From CAWIMX01 sp963792785 (GTDB lineage Bacteria > Acidobacteriota > Vicinamibacteria > Vicinamibacterales > CAVVIG01), in contig CAWBXO010000004.1 of the NCBI GenBank assembly GCA_963792785.1, positions 558,001 to 622,000 on the forward strand: a stretch of 64,000 bases of DNA. Reading direction: 5' to 3'. The notes under the pieces are model-generated. The model was not told the origin of the DNA. It ran no database searches and was given only the letters and a program-made list of their open reading frames with translations. This document shows positions 63,277 to 64,000 of the stretch, piece by piece (within the stretch, counting starts at the first letter, position 1; each line of letters begins with the position of its first letter). Position numbers and translations under genes: made by a program.

Positions 63277-64000
63277 TTAGCGCGTGATGACGGGCGGGTC
63301 GTCCCTCGACGTCGACACGTACGGCGCGACGAGGCTCTCATGGCCGGCGGCATCGACCGCCGCCACACCAAACACGTAATCGTCGATCTGCATGTTCGGC
63401 AGCACGACCTCCGTCACGTTCCCCACCAGCAGGTCGTGCTCCCAGTCGGGCCCCCAGGCTTCCCGCCAGAACACGCGATAGCCCGTGGCGCCTGGCGACG
63501 CGGTCCAGCGCAGGTGCGCGTCGTAGCCGCTCGGCGCCCGCGAGATCATCGCCCCGCCGCGCTCGCTCGTGACGCCAGGGGTGGGCGGCGCCAGGGCGAG
63601 CGTCGCCGCGGCAGCCGCGTTCACGCGGGCGTTCTGCGCCAGGTACATCGGCGAGATGCCCTCGAAGGTGTCGCGCGGGTCGTGCTGGCGCGTGAAGTTC
63701 TCGCGCGACTCGCGGAAGCCGACGGCCGCGAAGCCCGCCTGGTTGTAGGCCGAGTGATCCCCGCCGCGGTTGAAGCGGTCCGGACGCGCCATCAGCCGGA
63801 CGCGATGGGACGGCACGTACCGGGCCGCCCAGCGTTGGATGTACCGCGCCAGCTCGCGCGACGGCGAGTCCTCGGGGCCTTCCGAGTACACCCGGATGCT
63901 CGCGCCGTCCACGATCCCGTTCCCGCCGCGATCGTTGCCGACGATGTCGTTGTTGAGGACCGCGATGATCGGGATGTGTTCGCTGACGGCCTTCGCCGCG
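63277..64000 (-). CDS. M28-family peptidase, C-terminal part (runs off the window)
   Basis: 241 codons are present; the N-terminus lies beyond 64000, and the frame remains open to the last base. Visible parts are IPIIAVLNNDIVGND (metal-binding Asp of the M28 fold), RLMARPDRFNRGGDHSAYNQAGFAAVGFRES (metal-binding His-Ser region), and FTRQHDPRDTFEGIS (final metal-ligand His). A fibronectin type III-like module (LRWTASPGATGYRVFWRE ... FGVAAVDAAGHES) closes the protein. These are typical of exported bacterial M28 aminopeptidases. Confidence 0.85.
   Translation of the reverse strand, partial: AAKAVSEHIPIIAVLNNDIVGNDRGGNGIVDGASIRVYSEGPEDSPSRELARYIQRWAARYVPSHRVRLMARPDRFNRGGDHSAYNQAGFAAVGFRESRENFTRQHDPRDTFEGISPMYLAQNARVNAAAAATLALAPPTPGVTSERGGAMISRAPSGYDAHLRWTASPGATGYRVFWREAWGPDWEHDLLVGNVTEVVLPNMQIDDYVFGVAAVDAAGHESLVAPYVSTSRDDPPVITR

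Overview
The window is GC-rich (roughly 70%) bacterial chromosome. It most resembles an Acidobacteriota genome, probably Vicinamibacteria (subdivision 6). This placement rests on lineage-typical families: a PadR regulator divergent from an 'acidobacterial duplicated orphan permease' (ADOP), two tandem VWFA-related proteins of the TIGR03436 type, an Oar-like TonB-dependent receptor, a CBM9/DUF5916 outer-membrane protein, and a Tes/Mss-like radical SAM enzyme. I see no phage, insertion sequence, CRISPR array, tRNA or rRNA.

Layout. 0-7 kb: CopD and a broken TonB receptor, a LytS/LytTR-type two-component pair, and CopC. 7-9.6 kb: a two-gene cation module in which a soluble MgtE_N/CBS protein precedes an NRAMP-like carrier with an altered metal site. 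9.8-15.9 kb: gltB-gltD. 15.9-18.8 kb: vapB-vapC translationally coupled to a CBM9/DUF5916 beta-barrel gene. 18.8-22.6 kb: tandem VWFA-related proteins. 22.7-27.6 kb: NHL-repeat protein, small membrane proteins, HD phosphohydrolase, aspartate-type aminotransferase, exported double-VOC protein. 27.7-34.2 kb: a compact cluster with RibD-like reductase, methyltransferase, glycosyltransferase, degenerate PTPS/QueD-like protein and MDR dehydrogenase, divergent from a CDP-alcohol phosphatidyltransferase and an alkaline-phosphatase-superfamily membrane protein. 34.2-38.3 kb: DUF3014, PadR and ADOP. 38.3-42.9 kb: GNAT, two metallo-beta-lactamase-fold proteins, lipoyl synthase, a membrane protein and a small HTH-like protein. 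42.9-48.5 kb: lpdA, aceF, aceE (pyruvate dehydrogenase), served by the nearby lipA. 48.5-53.2 kb: M13 peptidase, UDGb, TonB, GDPD. 53.2-56.6 kb: MoxR/ChlI-like AAA ATPase, VWA protein, LON-domain protein. 56.8-64 kb: response regulator, YpdA-like reductase, Tes/Mss-like radical SAM, folE, a pseudo-receiver, PilZ, and an M28 peptidase running off the right edge.

Two window-wide patterns stand out. First, intergenic regions carry locus-specific arrays of 7-9 bp units, often palindromic, and in at least ten genes the stop codon lies inside or at the first unit of the array. One composite version (about 190 bp) is present twice, flanking tonB. Second, many genes are frameshifted, and nearly every shift I could phase is a +1 single-base insertion. 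This looks more like uncorrected long-read error than gene decay, so several 'broken' genes are probably intact in the organism.

The best candidates for undescribed biology are the pterin-like cluster with an active-site-less PTPS homologue (27.7-34.2 kb), the stop-codon-anchored repeat arrays, the possible membrane-spanning-lipid synthase (58.9-61.0 kb), and the MgtE_N/CBS plus NRAMP-like transporter pair.
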